Assembly: GCF_009498525.1 (NCBI RefSeq)
Contig: NZ_QSNT01000009.1
Location: 104,631 to 168,630 of the forward strand
DNA from: Rhizobium sp. ICMP 5592
Lineage (GTDB): Bacteria; Pseudomonadota; Alphaproteobacteria; Rhizobiales; Rhizobiaceae
Direction of reading: 5' to 3'
Length of the DNA stretch: 64,000 nucleotides
How positions within the stretch are numbered: the first letter of the stretch is position 1; the number at the start of each line of letters is the position of its first letter. The notes under the pieces are model-generated. The model ran no database searches. It was not told the DNA's origin and was given only the letters and a program-made list of their open reading frames with translations. Position numbers and translations under genes: made by a program. Below, piece by piece: positions 51,442 through 60,025 of this stretch.

Positions 51442-51482
51442 GGGTTCCTCCCTTAGAGTGATGCAAGGTCTACAGGTCTCTT

Positions 51483-51535
51483 GGCGCGCACTCCGCGCCG
51501 ACACAAAAAATCTGGCTCCCGCGCTTCTTGCGCGG
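51483..51535 (-). other. paired hairpins between permease and binding-protein genes
   Basis: Two perfect short stems, GGCGCG-N5-CGCGCC (51483-51499) and CCGCGC-N5-GCGCGG (51519-51535), flank an A-run (T run in the transcript). They occupy the 104-bp gap before the binding-protein gene and may adjust its expression by RNA processing or stability. Confidence 0.4.
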
Positions 51536-51545
51536 AAACGATTGC

Positions 51546-52559
51546 TTAGGCCTTCTTTTTGGTGCGGGCCGATTTGGTCCAGACATCGAGGATCACGGCG
51601 ATCGCGATGATCAGACCCTTGATGATCTGCTGCCAGTAGGAGCTGACATTCAGCAGATTGAGGATGTTGTTGATGACGCCGATGATCATCGAGCCGATGA
51701 TCGTGCCCGTGATGGTTCCGGTCCCGCCCATGAGGCTGGTTCCGCCCACCACGACAGCGGTGATCGCGTCGAACTCATATCCGACACCGGCAGCAGGCTG
51801 ACCGGAATTGATGCGCGACATCAGAACGATCCCGGCGACGGCGCAAAGAATTCCGTTGAAGATGAAAGCTTTGATGACGATGCTGTCGGGATTGATACCG
51901 GAGGCGAGAGCTGCACGCTGATTGCCACCCACCGCATACACATAGCGTCCGAACTTGGTCTTGTTGAGCAATACCCAGGAAATCAGCACGAAAACGATCA
52001 GGATAAGCACCGAGATCGGAAAGGGGCCGATCGCGCCCTGACCGATAACCTTGAAATCGCCGAGGCCGGAGATTGGCGAACCGCCCGTGTAAAGCAGCGC
52101 CACGCCTCTGGCGACGGTCGTCGTGGCCAGAGTCATGATGAAGGACGGTATGCGGAAAAAGGTGATGACGAGCCCATTAATCAGCCCTGTCGCCGCTCCC
52201 ACGAGAACGCCCGCGATGACGGCGAGCGTAATACTTCCCGTCATCGCCATGACGCTTGCCGCAAACACTCCGGCCAACGCGAGAACAGAGCCCAGCGAGA
52301 CGTCGATATGGCCGAGAATGATGATGAAGGTCACGCCGCATGCAAGAAGGCTGACCACGACGACCTGGCGCAGCACGTTCGTGAGATTGGCTTCTGTGAG
52401 AAAGGTGGGGCTCAGCAGTGATGCCAGAATGCAAATCCCGACAAAGATCAGGATCGTCCCGTATTTGCGATATATGAGAGCAAAATTCATGCCGCCGCCC
52501 TTCGAAAGGGCGTTGCGCCCTGTGATTTTTCCGCCTGTGGTGACTGGTTCGGTGCTCAT
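51546..52559 (-). CDS. sugar/inositol ABC transporter permease (RbsC type)
   Basis: This is a 337-residue inner-membrane protein with about ten hydrophobic helices, the family hallmark GHIDVSLGSVLALAGVFAAS, AVGGNQRAALASGINPD as the ATPase-coupling loop, and AVVVGGTSLMGGTGTITGTI near the C-terminus. It starts at the overlap (TGATG) with the ATPase stop. It forms a homodimer channel with the double ATPase and the periplasmic binding protein. Confidence 0.9.
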   Translation of the reverse strand: MSTEPVTTGGKITGRNALSKGGGMNFALIYRKYGTILIFVGICILASLLSPTFLTEANLTNVLRQVVVVSLLACGVTFIIILGHIDVSLGSVLALAGVFAASVMAMTGSITLAVIAGVLVGAATGLINGLVITFFRIPSFIMTLATTTVARGVALLYTGGSPISGLGDFKVIGQGAIGPFPISVLILIVFVLISWVLLNKTKFGRYVYAVGGNQRAALASGINPDSIVIKAFIFNGILCAVAGIVLMSRINSGQPAAGVGYEFDAITAVVVGGTSLMGGTGTITGTIIGSMIIGVINNILNLLNVSSYWQQIIKGLIIAIAVILDVWTKSARTKKKA

Positions 52560-54139
52560 CAGTGTCCTCCCGTGGCGAGGCGCATGATGCTTTCCTGATT
52601 GGCCTCGCTTCGTTTCAGTTCGCCGGCGACCCGGCCCTCGCTCATGACAACGACGCGGTCGCTCATGCCGAGAATTTCCGGTAGCTCCGACGAGATCATG
52701 ATGATCGCCAGGCCCTGTCTGGCGAATTCCGTCATCAATTTGTGGATTTCGGACTTCGAACCGACATCGATGCCGCGGGTCGGCTCATCCAGAATGAGCA
52801 GCTTCAGATCGCCAAGCAGCCATTTTGCCAGCACGATCTTCTGCTGATTGCCGCCACTCAGGTTCTCGACGATCATCGCCGAGTCCGGCGTCTTGATCTG
52901 CAGCATCTTGATCATCTTCTGGGCTGCAGATTCCTCCGCAGCGTGGCGGACGAATGGCCCGGAAGCGAATTTGCCGAGATTGGCCAGCGAAATGTTCTCG
53001 AGCACCGAACGGCAGAGCACGAGTCCCTCGGCCTTGCGGTCCTCCGACACCATGGCAATACCGTGCGCGATCGCGTCGGACGGAGACTTGAGTTTCAGCG
53101 GAACTCCGTTCAGATGAACCTCGCCGCCGTCGGCAGCGTCCAAGCCGAAGACGACGCGGGCAACTTCGGTACGACCGGCGCCAATCAGGCCGGAAAGCCC
53201 GACAATCTCCCCTGCTCGCACCGAGAAGCTCACATTCTCGAAAACGCCGTCGCGGGTGAGGTTTTTAACAGCCAGAACCTCTCCGCCAATCTCCACCTCC
53301 TCCTTGGGAAAGATACTGGAAATGGTGCGGCCGACCATTTGTGAGATGAGCTTTGACTCAGTGTAGTCGCTGGCTGGACCGGCGGCGATGAACTGGCCAT
53401 CGCGCATGACGGTAATGTCGTCGGCGATCTGGAAGATCTCATCCATCTTGTGTGTGATGTAGATGACGGCGACGTTGTTCGCCTTGAGATCGGCGATCTG
53501 GCGAAATAACATAGCGACTTCGGTGTCGCTGATTGCAGACGTGGGCTCGTCCATGATGACGAGCGACGCCTGCCGCGAAATTGCCTTGACGATCTCAATC
53601 AGCTGCATCGCCGCGATGCTGAGATCCCGCATGCGCATTTCGGGACTGTATTTGAGACCGAGGCGATCGAGCAGCGTCTGCGTTTCCGCATTCATCGCCT
53701 TGAAATCGACGAAGCGTGAAAGAAACCCCGTTGCGGCAAGCGTCGGTTCCCGGCCTAGAAAAATGTTCTCGGCGATCGTCATGTCGAGGACGGGGCTGAG
53801 CTCCTGATGGATCATCGAGATGCCACGGCCAAGAGCGCCTGCCGTATCCTGATGGTCGAGTTTCTCGCCCTTGAAATAGATCTCGCCATCGTCGATCGTG
53901 TAGACGCCACTGAGGATCTTCATCAGCGTCGACTTGCCAGCACCATTCTCGCCAACGAGAACGTGAACCGTGCCCTCACCCACTTTGAGATGCATCTTGT
54001 CGAGAGCGAGAACGCCCGGAAAGGCCTTGGTGATGCCACGCATCTCCAGAACGATACCTTGCGCCGTCTGCTGGCGATCGTTGCCGTGCGCGTCACCAGG
54101 GCGCGCCAAAGCGGCCGCCGAATGCGTCGATCCTGGCAT
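52559..54139 (-). CDS. sugar/inositol ABC transporter ATP-binding protein (RbsA type)
   Basis: The ATG at 54139 has GGGAGGA seven bases upstream and gives 526 residues. Two tandem ATPase domains: in the first, Walker A GENGAGKST, the signature LSIAAMQLIEIVKAI and Walker B VIMDEPTSA; in the second, the signature LSGGNQQKIVLAKWL and Walker B LLILDEPTRGID, with GLIGAGRTE replacing a perfect Walker A, as usual for this family. It is first in the 16-kb co-directional inositol cluster and divergent from the LacI gene at 54310. Confidence 0.9.
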   Translation of the reverse strand: MPGSTHSAAALARPGDAHGNDRQQTAQGIVLEMRGITKAFPGVLALDKMHLKVGEGTVHVLVGENGAGKSTLMKILSGVYTIDDGEIYFKGEKLDHQDTAGALGRGISMIHQELSPVLDMTIAENIFLGREPTLAATGFLSRFVDFKAMNAETQTLLDRLGLKYSPEMRMRDLSIAAMQLIEIVKAISRQASLVIMDEPTSAISDTEVAMLFRQIADLKANNVAVIYITHKMDEIFQIADDITVMRDGQFIAAGPASDYTESKLISQMVGRTISSIFPKEEVEIGGEVLAVKNLTRDGVFENVSFSVRAGEIVGLSGLIGAGRTEVARVVFGLDAADGGEVHLNGVPLKLKSPSDAIAHGIAMVSEDRKAEGLVLCRSVLENISLANLGKFASGPFVRHAAEESAAQKMIKMLQIKTPDSAMIVENLSGGNQQKIVLAKWLLGDLKLLILDEPTRGIDVGSKSEIHKLMTEFARQGLAIIMISSELPEILGMSDRVVVMSEGRVAGELKRSEANQESIMRLATGGH

Positions 54140-54176
54140 GAAACTTCCTCCCAAAGCCGGCGCTCCTCGCACCGCT

Positions 54177-54192
54177 GTGCCACACAGGGCAC
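54177..54192. promoter_or_regulatory. inverted repeat in the divergent ABC/LacI promoter
   Basis: GTGCC-N6-GGCAC lies 38 bp upstream of the transporter ATPase start. It is a short but perfect inverted repeat of the kind used by LacI-type regulators, and may be the operator of the adjacent LacI protein. Confidence 0.35.
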
Positions 54193-54255
54193 GTCATTTC
54201 CTCCCATTTACTCCACCACACTTTCCCATTTTCTGTCAATTTCGCGCTGGACGTT

Positions 54256-54272
54256 TCTCCCAAAATCTCCCA
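54256..54272. promoter_or_regulatory. direct repeats TCTCCCA at one helical turn
   Basis: Two identical TCTCCCA words start exactly 10 bp apart, and related CTCCCAT and TTCCCAT words lie at about 54201 and 54223. They face the LacI start at 54310. Such spacing on one DNA face suits a regulator or polymerase contact. Confidence 0.35.
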
Positions 54273-54309
54273 TCATGTCTTTCAGTGTTCTGAGAGAGGG
54301 AATCGAACA

Positions 54310-55344
54310 ATGAGCAGACCAACGATCGCCGATCTGGCCAAGGCTGCGAATGTGGGTGTCTCAACGGTCGATCGCGTTTTGAACGGCCGCGATCCCGTCC
54401 GCGCGCAGACCGCGGAACAGGTGCTGCAGGCCGCTGAGCGAATTGGCTTTCATGGGAGCACCGCCATCCGAAGGCGGATCGAGAACGAGAAGCCCACGCG
54501 GAAGTTCGGCTTTCTGCTGCAGCAATCGCACCGGAAGCTCTACCAGATGTGGGGTCAATCGCTGGCTAAGGCGACGGAGGCCTACCGTGACGCGCACGGG
54601 CGATCGATCGTCAGGTTTGTCGATGATCTCACGCCTGACAATGTGGCTGCCAATCTTGAAAAACTCGGACGAGAAGTGGATGCAGTCGCGATCGTCGCGT
54701 CGGATCAGCCAAAGATCAACCACGCCATCGATGCACTCGAGGCGGAAGGTGTGCCGGTCTTCACACTGATTTCCGATATGACCGCGCCTGGCCGCGCCGG
54801 TTACGTTGGAACAGACAACCTAAAAAAGGGCAGGACAGCGGCCTGGTTCATCGCGAATATGTGCCGAGAACCGGGCCCTGTCGCCGTGTTTGTCGGCACT
54901 CATCGCTATCTCAGCCAGGACATGTGCGAAATGGGCTTTCGATCCTATTTCCGGGAGAGTGGCGCTGATTTTCCCATGCTGGAGACGATGGCGACGCAAG
55001 AAGAGGCGAACGTCGGCTACGAGCTGACCCTGAACCTGTTGAAGACGACACCGAACCTGGCAGGGCTGTATGTGGCCGGCGGCGGCATCACCGGTGTCAT
55101 GCGGGCGCTCCGGGAACATGGCGGCCCGGCGGCCGGCAGGATCATTGTTGTTGCCCATGAATTGACGAACGAAACCAGGGCAGGCCTGGCGGACGGCGTC
55201 ATCAAAGCCGTGCTCTCCCATCCGACCAAGTTGATGGCTGACACTCTCGTGCAAGCGATGGCGGAGGCTGTCAGTTCGCACCGCAGCCCCAGCGTCGTCC
55301 AGCACATTTTGCCGTTCGAGATTTTTACCGCGGCGAACATCTAA
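54310..55344 (+). CDS. LacI-family transcriptional regulator of the inositol cluster
   Basis: This 344-residue protein has the HTH PTIADLAKAANVGVSTVDRV and a periplasmic-binding-type effector domain (FLLQQSHRKLYQMWGQSLAK, GTDNLKKGRTAAWFIA, GGGITGVMRALREH). It is divergent from the RbsA-type ATPase gene and so is the most likely regulator of the transporter-iol transcript, with inositol or a keto-inositol as ligand. It is paralogous to the LacI at 36548; the two are similar over their full length. Confidence 0.9.
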   Translation: MSRPTIADLAKAANVGVSTVDRVLNGRDPVRAQTAEQVLQAAERIGFHGSTAIRRRIENEKPTRKFGFLLQQSHRKLYQMWGQSLAKATEAYRDAHGRSIVRFVDDLTPDNVAANLEKLGREVDAVAIVASDQPKINHAIDALEAEGVPVFTLISDMTAPGRAGYVGTDNLKKGRTAAWFIANMCREPGPVAVFVGTHRYLSQDMCEMGFRSYFRESGADFPMLETMATQEEANVGYELTLNLLKTTPNLAGLYVAGGGITGVMRALREHGGPAAGRIIVVAHELTNETRAGLADGVIKAVLSHPTKLMADTLVQAMAEAVSSHRSPSVVQHILPFEIFTAANI

Positions 55345-55397
55345 GGATCCAACCGACCGAGGCGGGGAACTCCCACCACCGGTTATTGCGGATTGGA

Positions 55398-56831
55398 TCA
55401 GATCGCGATCACCTTATGCTCGATGTAGTGGCCGATGCCTTCTACGCCGAACTCTCGGCCGATGCCGCTCTGCTTGTAGCCTCCGAACGGCGCTCCGAAA
55501 TCGGGAAATGCTCCATTGATTGAGACGGCGCCTGTCCGGATGCGGCGGGCGACGGCAAGTCCTTCTTCCTTGTCGGATGTCCAGACACCCCCGGACAGGC
55601 CATAATCGGAATCGTTGGCGATCCGCACGGCGTCGTCAATGTCGGCATAAGGGATGACGCAGACCACAGGTCCAAAGATTTCCTCGCGCGCGATCCGCAT
55701 ACGGTTGTCGACATTGGCAAACAGTGTCGGACGGACAAATGCGCCGTGATTAATTCCGTCTGGCATGCCCGCACCGCCAAGAGCGATCGTTGCGCCCTCC
55801 TGGATGCCGAGATCGATATAGGAGGCCACACGTTGCTGCTGCCGTTCGGAAACCTGTGGGCCGAACATCGTCTCCGGATCGAGCGGATCGCCGACCTTCA
55901 GGGTCGACACGCTCTCAGCCAACGTCTTCACATATGCGTCGTGCTGATCGCGCTGCACAAGAACGCGGGTGTGGGCGATGCAGGACTGGCCGTTGTTGGG
56001 ATAGGAGGAAAAGCGCAGACCACCGACGACTGCATCGCGGTCAGCATCGGGCAGAATGATCGTTGCTGATTTGCCGCCGAGTTCCAGGCTGATGCGCTTG
56101 AGCTGCCCGCCGGCGAGGGATGCGATGCGGCGACCGGCGTCGGTCGATCCGGTAAACGCGATCTTGTCGACGCCAGGATGGGTGACGAGATGTTCACTGG
56201 CCGCGCGATCCGCTGCGATGATACTGAGCACCCCTTCGGGCAGTCCTGCTTCCATGAACAGTTCGCCGAGCACCTGACCATCGATCGCGGTCTCCGGAGC
56301 GACCTTTAGGACGGTCGTGCAGCCGGCCAGCAATGCGGGGAAGAGCTTGACGGTCGCCGACTGATGCGGCGCATTCCAAGGAATGATGGCTGCCACGACG
56401 CCAAGCGGTTCGCGACGCCTAACCGACTCGCCCTGCGGAAAGCCGGACTGTCTCAATTCCCACGGATAGCTCGCAGCGGCCTTGATATAGGCTTGGCTCT
56501 GAAGCGCGATAACATGCGGCATGAAATCGCCGAAGCTGATCGGGGTGCCGTTTTCCCTTACGATGAGCTCTACGAACTCCTTGCTGCGCACCGCATAGAG
56601 TTCGAGAAATCGAGAAAGGATTGCCTGACGCTCTTCCGGCGTCGTATGCGGCCAGGGACCGTGGTCGAAGGCGTTGCGTGCAACCTCAACCGCGCGGTCG
56701 ACATCGGCCTTGCTGGCTGCCGGGACAGTGCCGGTGAGAGTGCCGTCATAAGGCGAGCGGACCTCGATAATCTCGGAGCCAAGGGGGGCGACGCGCTGGC
56801 CGCCGATGAATAATTGCGAATAGGATGTCAT
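55398..56831 (-). CDS. NAD(P)-dependent aldehyde dehydrogenase
   Basis: The ATG at 56831 (MTSYSQLFIGGQRVAPLGSE) has GGAG six bases before it and gives 477 residues. The catalytic Cys lies in NNGQSCIAHTRVLV and the general-base Glu in SLELGGKSA; the NAD-binding FTGSTDAGRRI is present. It oxidises an aldehyde to the acid. A perfect palindromic operator directly upstream and the divergent TetR gene form a self-contained regulatory pair. A role on acetaldehyde from the neighbouring inositol branch is possible but unproven; a general detoxifying role is equally likely. Confidence 0.88.
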   Translation of the reverse strand: MTSYSQLFIGGQRVAPLGSEIIEVRSPYDGTLTGTVPAASKADVDRAVEVARNAFDHGPWPHTTPEERQAILSRFLELYAVRSKEFVELIVRENGTPISFGDFMPHVIALQSQAYIKAAASYPWELRQSGFPQGESVRRREPLGVVAAIIPWNAPHQSATVKLFPALLAGCTTVLKVAPETAIDGQVLGELFMEAGLPEGVLSIIAADRAASEHLVTHPGVDKIAFTGSTDAGRRIASLAGGQLKRISLELGGKSATIILPDADRDAVVGGLRFSSYPNNGQSCIAHTRVLVQRDQHDAYVKTLAESVSTLKVGDPLDPETMFGPQVSERQQQRVASYIDLGIQEGATIALGGAGMPDGINHGAFVRPTLFANVDNRMRIAREEIFGPVVCVIPYADIDDAVRIANDSDYGLSGGVWTSDKEEGLAVARRIRTGAVSINGAFPDFGAPFGGYKQSGIGREFGVEGIGHYIEHKVIAI

Positions 56832-56843
56832 CTGTCTCTCCAT

Positions 56844-56859
56844 AACCAACTAGTTGGTT
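56844..56859. promoter_or_regulatory. TetR operator candidate (16-bp palindrome)
   Basis: AACCAACTAGTTGGTT is a perfect 16-bp palindrome located 12 bp upstream of the aldehyde dehydrogenase start, in the 86-bp gap to the divergent TetR gene. This is a typical autoregulatory TetR operator placement. Confidence 0.7.
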
Positions 56860-56887
56860 GAGATCAGTAAGGGTGATTTTGCTTGAT

Positions 56888-56905
56888 GTCAACCGAACAG
56901 TTGAC
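56888..56905. promoter_or_regulatory. second TetR operator candidate
   Basis: GTCAAC-N6-GTTGAC is a perfect inverted repeat 12 bp upstream of the TetR start. It shares the CAAC...GTTG arms with the palindrome at 56844 but has a wider spacer, so the regulator may bind both with different strength. Confidence 0.5.
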
Positions 56906-56917
56906 TAAAGGAAATGA

Positions 56918-57481
56918 ATGGCCCGTGATCCTGAACCAACGAAAAGGCGTCTACTGGACGCAGCGCGAGATGAATTCGCAGCCAGCGGTCTTGCCGGAGC
57001 GCGCGTGGATGCTATTGCGGCGGCGGCAGGCTGCAACAAGCAGCTGATCTATCAGCACTTCGGAAGCAAAGATGGCCTGTTCGATGCTGTGTTCGAGCAG
57101 GTGGTCGCAGGTTTCGTCGACAACGTACCGATAACGCCGGATGATCTAGGCGATTATGCTGGACGGCTTTTCGATTACTACCGCGACCATCCAAAGCTTT
57201 TACAGCTGGCGACCTGGTATCGCCTCGAACGTGAATTAACTTCGGGACTATCAAAGGCTGCCAGCCGGGTGGCTGGCGAAAAGATCGCCGCTATCCAAGC
57301 AGCGCAGGACACAGGACGCGTTAGCAAGAAATTTTCCGCAGGCGACCTTCTGGCGATCGTCGTCGCTCTTTCGCAGGTCGGGTCACCAATCTCGGCTGAA
57401 ATGCCTGCAGACGAAACGCAAACGGAAGCGACCAGGGCGATGATCGTTAGAGCTGTGGCAGAATTGGCGTCACCCAAGTAA
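56918..57481 (+). CDS. TetR-family regulator of the aldehyde dehydrogenase
   Basis: This 187-residue protein begins MARDPEPTKRRLLDAARDEF. The HTH is ARVDAIAAAAGCNKQLIYQHF, and the C-terminal ligand domain is short and helical. It lies divergent from the aldehyde dehydrogenase gene, with two palindromic sites between them, so it almost certainly represses that gene and itself. The inducer would be an aldehyde or related compound. Confidence 0.88.
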   Translation: MARDPEPTKRRLLDAARDEFAASGLAGARVDAIAAAAGCNKQLIYQHFGSKDGLFDAVFEQVVAGFVDNVPITPDDLGDYAGRLFDYYRDHPKLLQLATWYRLERELTSGLSKAASRVAGEKIAAIQAAQDTGRVSKKFSAGDLLAIVVALSQVGSPISAEMPADETQTEATRAMIVRAVAELASPK

Positions 57482-57585
57482 TCAAGGTCTGCCTGAAAAA
57501 AAGCCGCTTCGGGTATGTACCTCAACCGGGCACTGTCGTCGTGTTCCAAATATTACTCTTGCGGACAAGCCGCGACCCTCTGATG

Positions 57586-57997
57586 TCACTGGTCTTCTCG
57601 TGACTCGAAAGCACGCAACGTATCGCAGTATTCGTTCAGGCCAAGAATTTGCATGTCTCGGATGTAGAAGAGCCAATGATAGAAACTGTGGTAGCGCTTT
57701 CCATTCTTCGGTAGACGATCGGATTCGGCCTCCGCCGCCACACGCCCATCCTCGGCCGTCGCGGCGCCAAAGGTCATCTTTGCGTCTCCTGTGATGTCTT
57801 TTGTACTCTCTTTATCATCTTCGGGAACAATTCCGTCTTCGTTAGTGCAGCGCATGCCGGGAGATCGCCGCCGGAAAGTAGCGGAAATCATCCGCGAGCA
57901 ACGCCAGGCCGACATGGATTTGGCCCGAGCGCATAGTTGCCCAGAAATCCATCACGACGCGCTTGTTGGTTTCGATCGCGCATTCGATGTTCCGTTT
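57586..57997 (-). pseudogene. SnoaL/NTF2-like protein, frameshifted pseudogene
   Basis: Two pieces of one SnoaL-type protein lie in different frames. The upstream piece (57997-57842) reads NIECAIETNKRVVMDFWATM... ALLADDFRYF, the usual N-terminal helix and first strand of the fold. The downstream piece (57780-57586) reads MTFGAATAEDGRVAAEAESD then GKRYHSFYHWLFYIRD... NEYCDTLRAF, the C-terminal strands. The middle is missing or replaced, and the first piece has a stop at each end. It follows the DsbA-like gene and was presumably the last gene of the HxlR-linked cassette. Confidence 0.65.
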
Positions 57998-58041
57998 CTA
58001 CTGGCCTGCGGTGGGGTCTCGATAGGACGGAAACCTCCTCG

Positions 58042-58674
58042 CTATCTGTGGACTGCAAGCGCACTCTGGATCGTTGCGACGAAATCGGCTTCACTCTTGC
58101 CACCACCAGCCGATGTACCGGCGAAAAAGAAATGCGGTACCGAACTGACGCCTTTCGCCCGTGAGCGCTCGGTTGCGCGTAGCGTCTCACTCTGTTCAGC
58201 CCGGTCTTGTGACAAGCGTATTGCATCCGCACGCTCAAAACCGTGCTGGACGGCAATATCGGCCAATACCTGCGGATCGCCAATATTCTGGACATCACGG
58301 AAATAGGCGGCATGCAAGGCTGCGGCCAGGGTGTGCTGCGTGCCTCTCGGACGAGCCAGTCGGATCAATGTGTGGCCGCCGATCGTTGGGTAGCTAGTCG
58401 ATTGACGACGGAAGTCGACCATGAGGTTCGAAGCCTCCGCTTCAGCCTGCAATCGAGTGATACGGTCGATGCTCTTGCCGTAACGTGCTTTCAACAAGTC
58501 ATCGATGTTCAAGCCCTCGGACGGGCAGTCCGGCATGAGGATGACAGGGTGATGCTCGATATCAACCGTGATGTCCGAGAAGTGTTCGGAAAGTACCTTA
58601 TCGAGGCGATACTGGCCGAGGTAGCACCAGGGGCAAACGATGTCGGCATAAAGATCGATTTTCAGAGGATTCAT
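58042..58674 (-). CDS. DsbA-family (FrnE-like) oxidoreductase
   Basis: This is a 210-residue thioredoxin-fold protein without signal peptide. The active site CPWC lies at about residues 14-17 (YADIVCPWCYLGQYRL), and the C-terminal GVSSVPHFFF carries the conserved cis-Pro. It belongs to the FrnE/2-hydroxychromene-2-carboxylate-isomerase branch, which includes cytoplasmic disulfide or glutathione-linked enzymes. It starts directly after the YCII gene, so the two are co-transcribed. Confidence 0.85.
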   Translation of the reverse strand: MNPLKIDLYADIVCPWCYLGQYRLDKVLSEHFSDITVDIEHHPVILMPDCPSEGLNIDDLLKARYGKSIDRITRLQAEAEASNLMVDFRRQSTSYPTIGGHTLIRLARPRGTQHTLAAALHAAYFRDVQNIGDPQVLADIAVQHGFERADAIRLSQDRAEQSETLRATERSRAKGVSSVPHFFFAGTSAGGGKSEADFVATIQSALAVHR

Positions 58675-58971
58675 CTATTTAACCTCTCCGAAGCCGGCGT
58701 AAGGTGCGAGGCCGATGACTTTGCCGTCCAGTAATCCGGCTTCGGCCAAGGGGAATTCCGCGAACACCCTTTCTGCGTCTTCCGGCGTATCGGCCTCAAC
58801 GATCGCGACCGCACCCGGCCCTGGCGTCTGCAGCCATATCTGACGGATCGAGCCTTGCACATAAGCCTGCCTGGCGTGCGCCTTTTCTTCCTCGATGAGC
58901 TGCTCGAAGTTCGCCGGAGGACCGTTGTCAAGGGCACCGGCGCGCAGGCCGGCAACAATAAGAAATTGCAT
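58675..58971 (-). CDS. YCII-domain / muconolactone-isomerase-like small protein
   Basis: This 98-residue protein (MQFLIVAGLRAGALDNGPPA) has the ferredoxin-like fold pattern of YCII and muconolactone-isomerase-like proteins, with PGPGAVAIVEADTPEDAERV and a closing EFPLAEAGLLDGKVIGLAPY. Family members may act as small isomerases or dehydrochlorinases; no substrate can be named. A diverged and broken copy of its C-terminal half is present at 63607-63803. It lies between the quinone oxidoreductase and DsbA-like genes. Confidence 0.8.
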   Translation of the reverse strand: MQFLIVAGLRAGALDNGPPANFEQLIEEEKAHARQAYVQGSIRQIWLQTPGPGAVAIVEADTPEDAERVFAEFPLAEAGLLDGKVIGLAPYAGFGEVK

Positions 58972-59062
58972 CCTGGTATCTCCTGATAGAATGAATGGAC
59001 GCTGCTTGCGCCCAGGGGTGACGATGCGGGCTGGCCGATGGGGCCCTCGCCGCGAAGATTGG

Positions 59063-59992
59063 TTACGACATGACGACGACGGCCTTGCCCTTGGCTCGCC
59101 GACCCGCTTCGAGATCGCTGATCAGCGCAATGGCTTCCGCGAGGGGCGCCGTCCGTCCGATCGTGAGCGGTAATTTCCCGCTGCTCGCAAGCTCCACGAT
59201 CTTTTGCAGAATGCCGATGTCCGGACTACCAAACACGAACTGGCGCCGCGAAGAGAAGAGGCTCTTCATGAATTTGGCGCCAGTGGGATTCGTATCGACG
59301 ACGACGCCCTTCGGCTTTGCCAGGGCATTGCCCTCTGCAATCGACAAACTGCCGTTGGTATCGAACACGATATCGAAGCGACCGTTCAGGGAAGAGGGTA
59401 TGGGCTTGGTGTAATCGAGCGTCGGATTGATGCCAATTGTCTTGGCCTCTTCGAGGGCACTAGGACCGACGCGCCCGGCCACTGATGCGCCCATCGCTTT
59501 GGCGATGTAGACCGCCGCCTGTCCGACACCACCCAAGGCGCCATTGACGAAGACTGCCTGGCCCGCCTTCAAATGCCCTTTCAGAACCAGGGCTCTCCAG
59601 GCTGTGACGGCAACAGCTGGCAAAGCTGCGGCCTGCTCGAAGGACAGCGCCTCCGGCTTCTTGATTACGAGCTTTTCCTTGGTGACGAGCTGCTCTCCAA
59701 AGGCACCGCCAGCCAACGGTCCGGTTCCCAGTACCTCATCGCCAATGCGAAAACGGCTGATGCTGGCGCCGACGGCTTCAACCACACCAGCGAAGTCGGT
59801 GCCCATGCCGCGTGGGAATTTCCCACGGACAAACATTTTCATTGCCCCCTGCCGTACCTTCCAGTCGAATGGGTTGATCGACGCGGCCTTGACCCGCACC
59901 AGAACCTCATCCTTGCCCAGAGCGGGCAGCTCATATGTCTCCAGGCGCATTTCTTCTGGGCCGCCGTAGCGGTGATATTGAATTCTCTTCAT
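59063..59992 (-). CDS. zinc-independent NADP-dependent alcohol dehydrogenase / quinone oxidoreductase
   Basis: This 309-residue MDR-family enzyme has a GroES-like start (MKRIQYHRYGGPEEMRLETY; ASINPFDWKVRQGAMK; GTDFAGVVEAVGASISRFRI), a Rossmann fold with FVNGALGGVGQAAVYIAKAM, and no structural or catalytic zinc ligands. It therefore belongs with the QOR-type reductases that use NADPH to reduce quinones or enones. It lies 33 bp after the azoreductase gene and fits an electrophile-defence cassette. Confidence 0.85.
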   Translation of the reverse strand: MKRIQYHRYGGPEEMRLETYELPALGKDEVLVRVKAASINPFDWKVRQGAMKMFVRGKFPRGMGTDFAGVVEAVGASISRFRIGDEVLGTGPLAGGAFGEQLVTKEKLVIKKPEALSFEQAAALPAVAVTAWRALVLKGHLKAGQAVFVNGALGGVGQAAVYIAKAMGASVAGRVGPSALEEAKTIGINPTLDYTKPIPSSLNGRFDIVFDTNGSLSIAEGNALAKPKGVVVDTNPTGAKFMKSLFSSRRQFVFGSPDIGILQKIVELASSGKLPLTIGRTAPLAEAIALISDLEAGRRAKGKAVVVMS

Positions 59993-60025
59993 ATTTGTCT
60001 CCGTGGCCTAGGCCGCATTATGATC

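Noticed and set aside
49660..51456. 598-residue plus-strand open frame over the binding-protein and isomerase genes
   Set aside because: It spans two well-supported minus-strand genes and their gap; codon content is that of an antisense frame.
55345..55397. Inverted GATCCAA...TTGGATC arms between the LacI and aldehyde dehydrogenase stops
   Set aside because: The arms are short, widely spaced and lack a T run, so a bidirectional terminator is not convincing.
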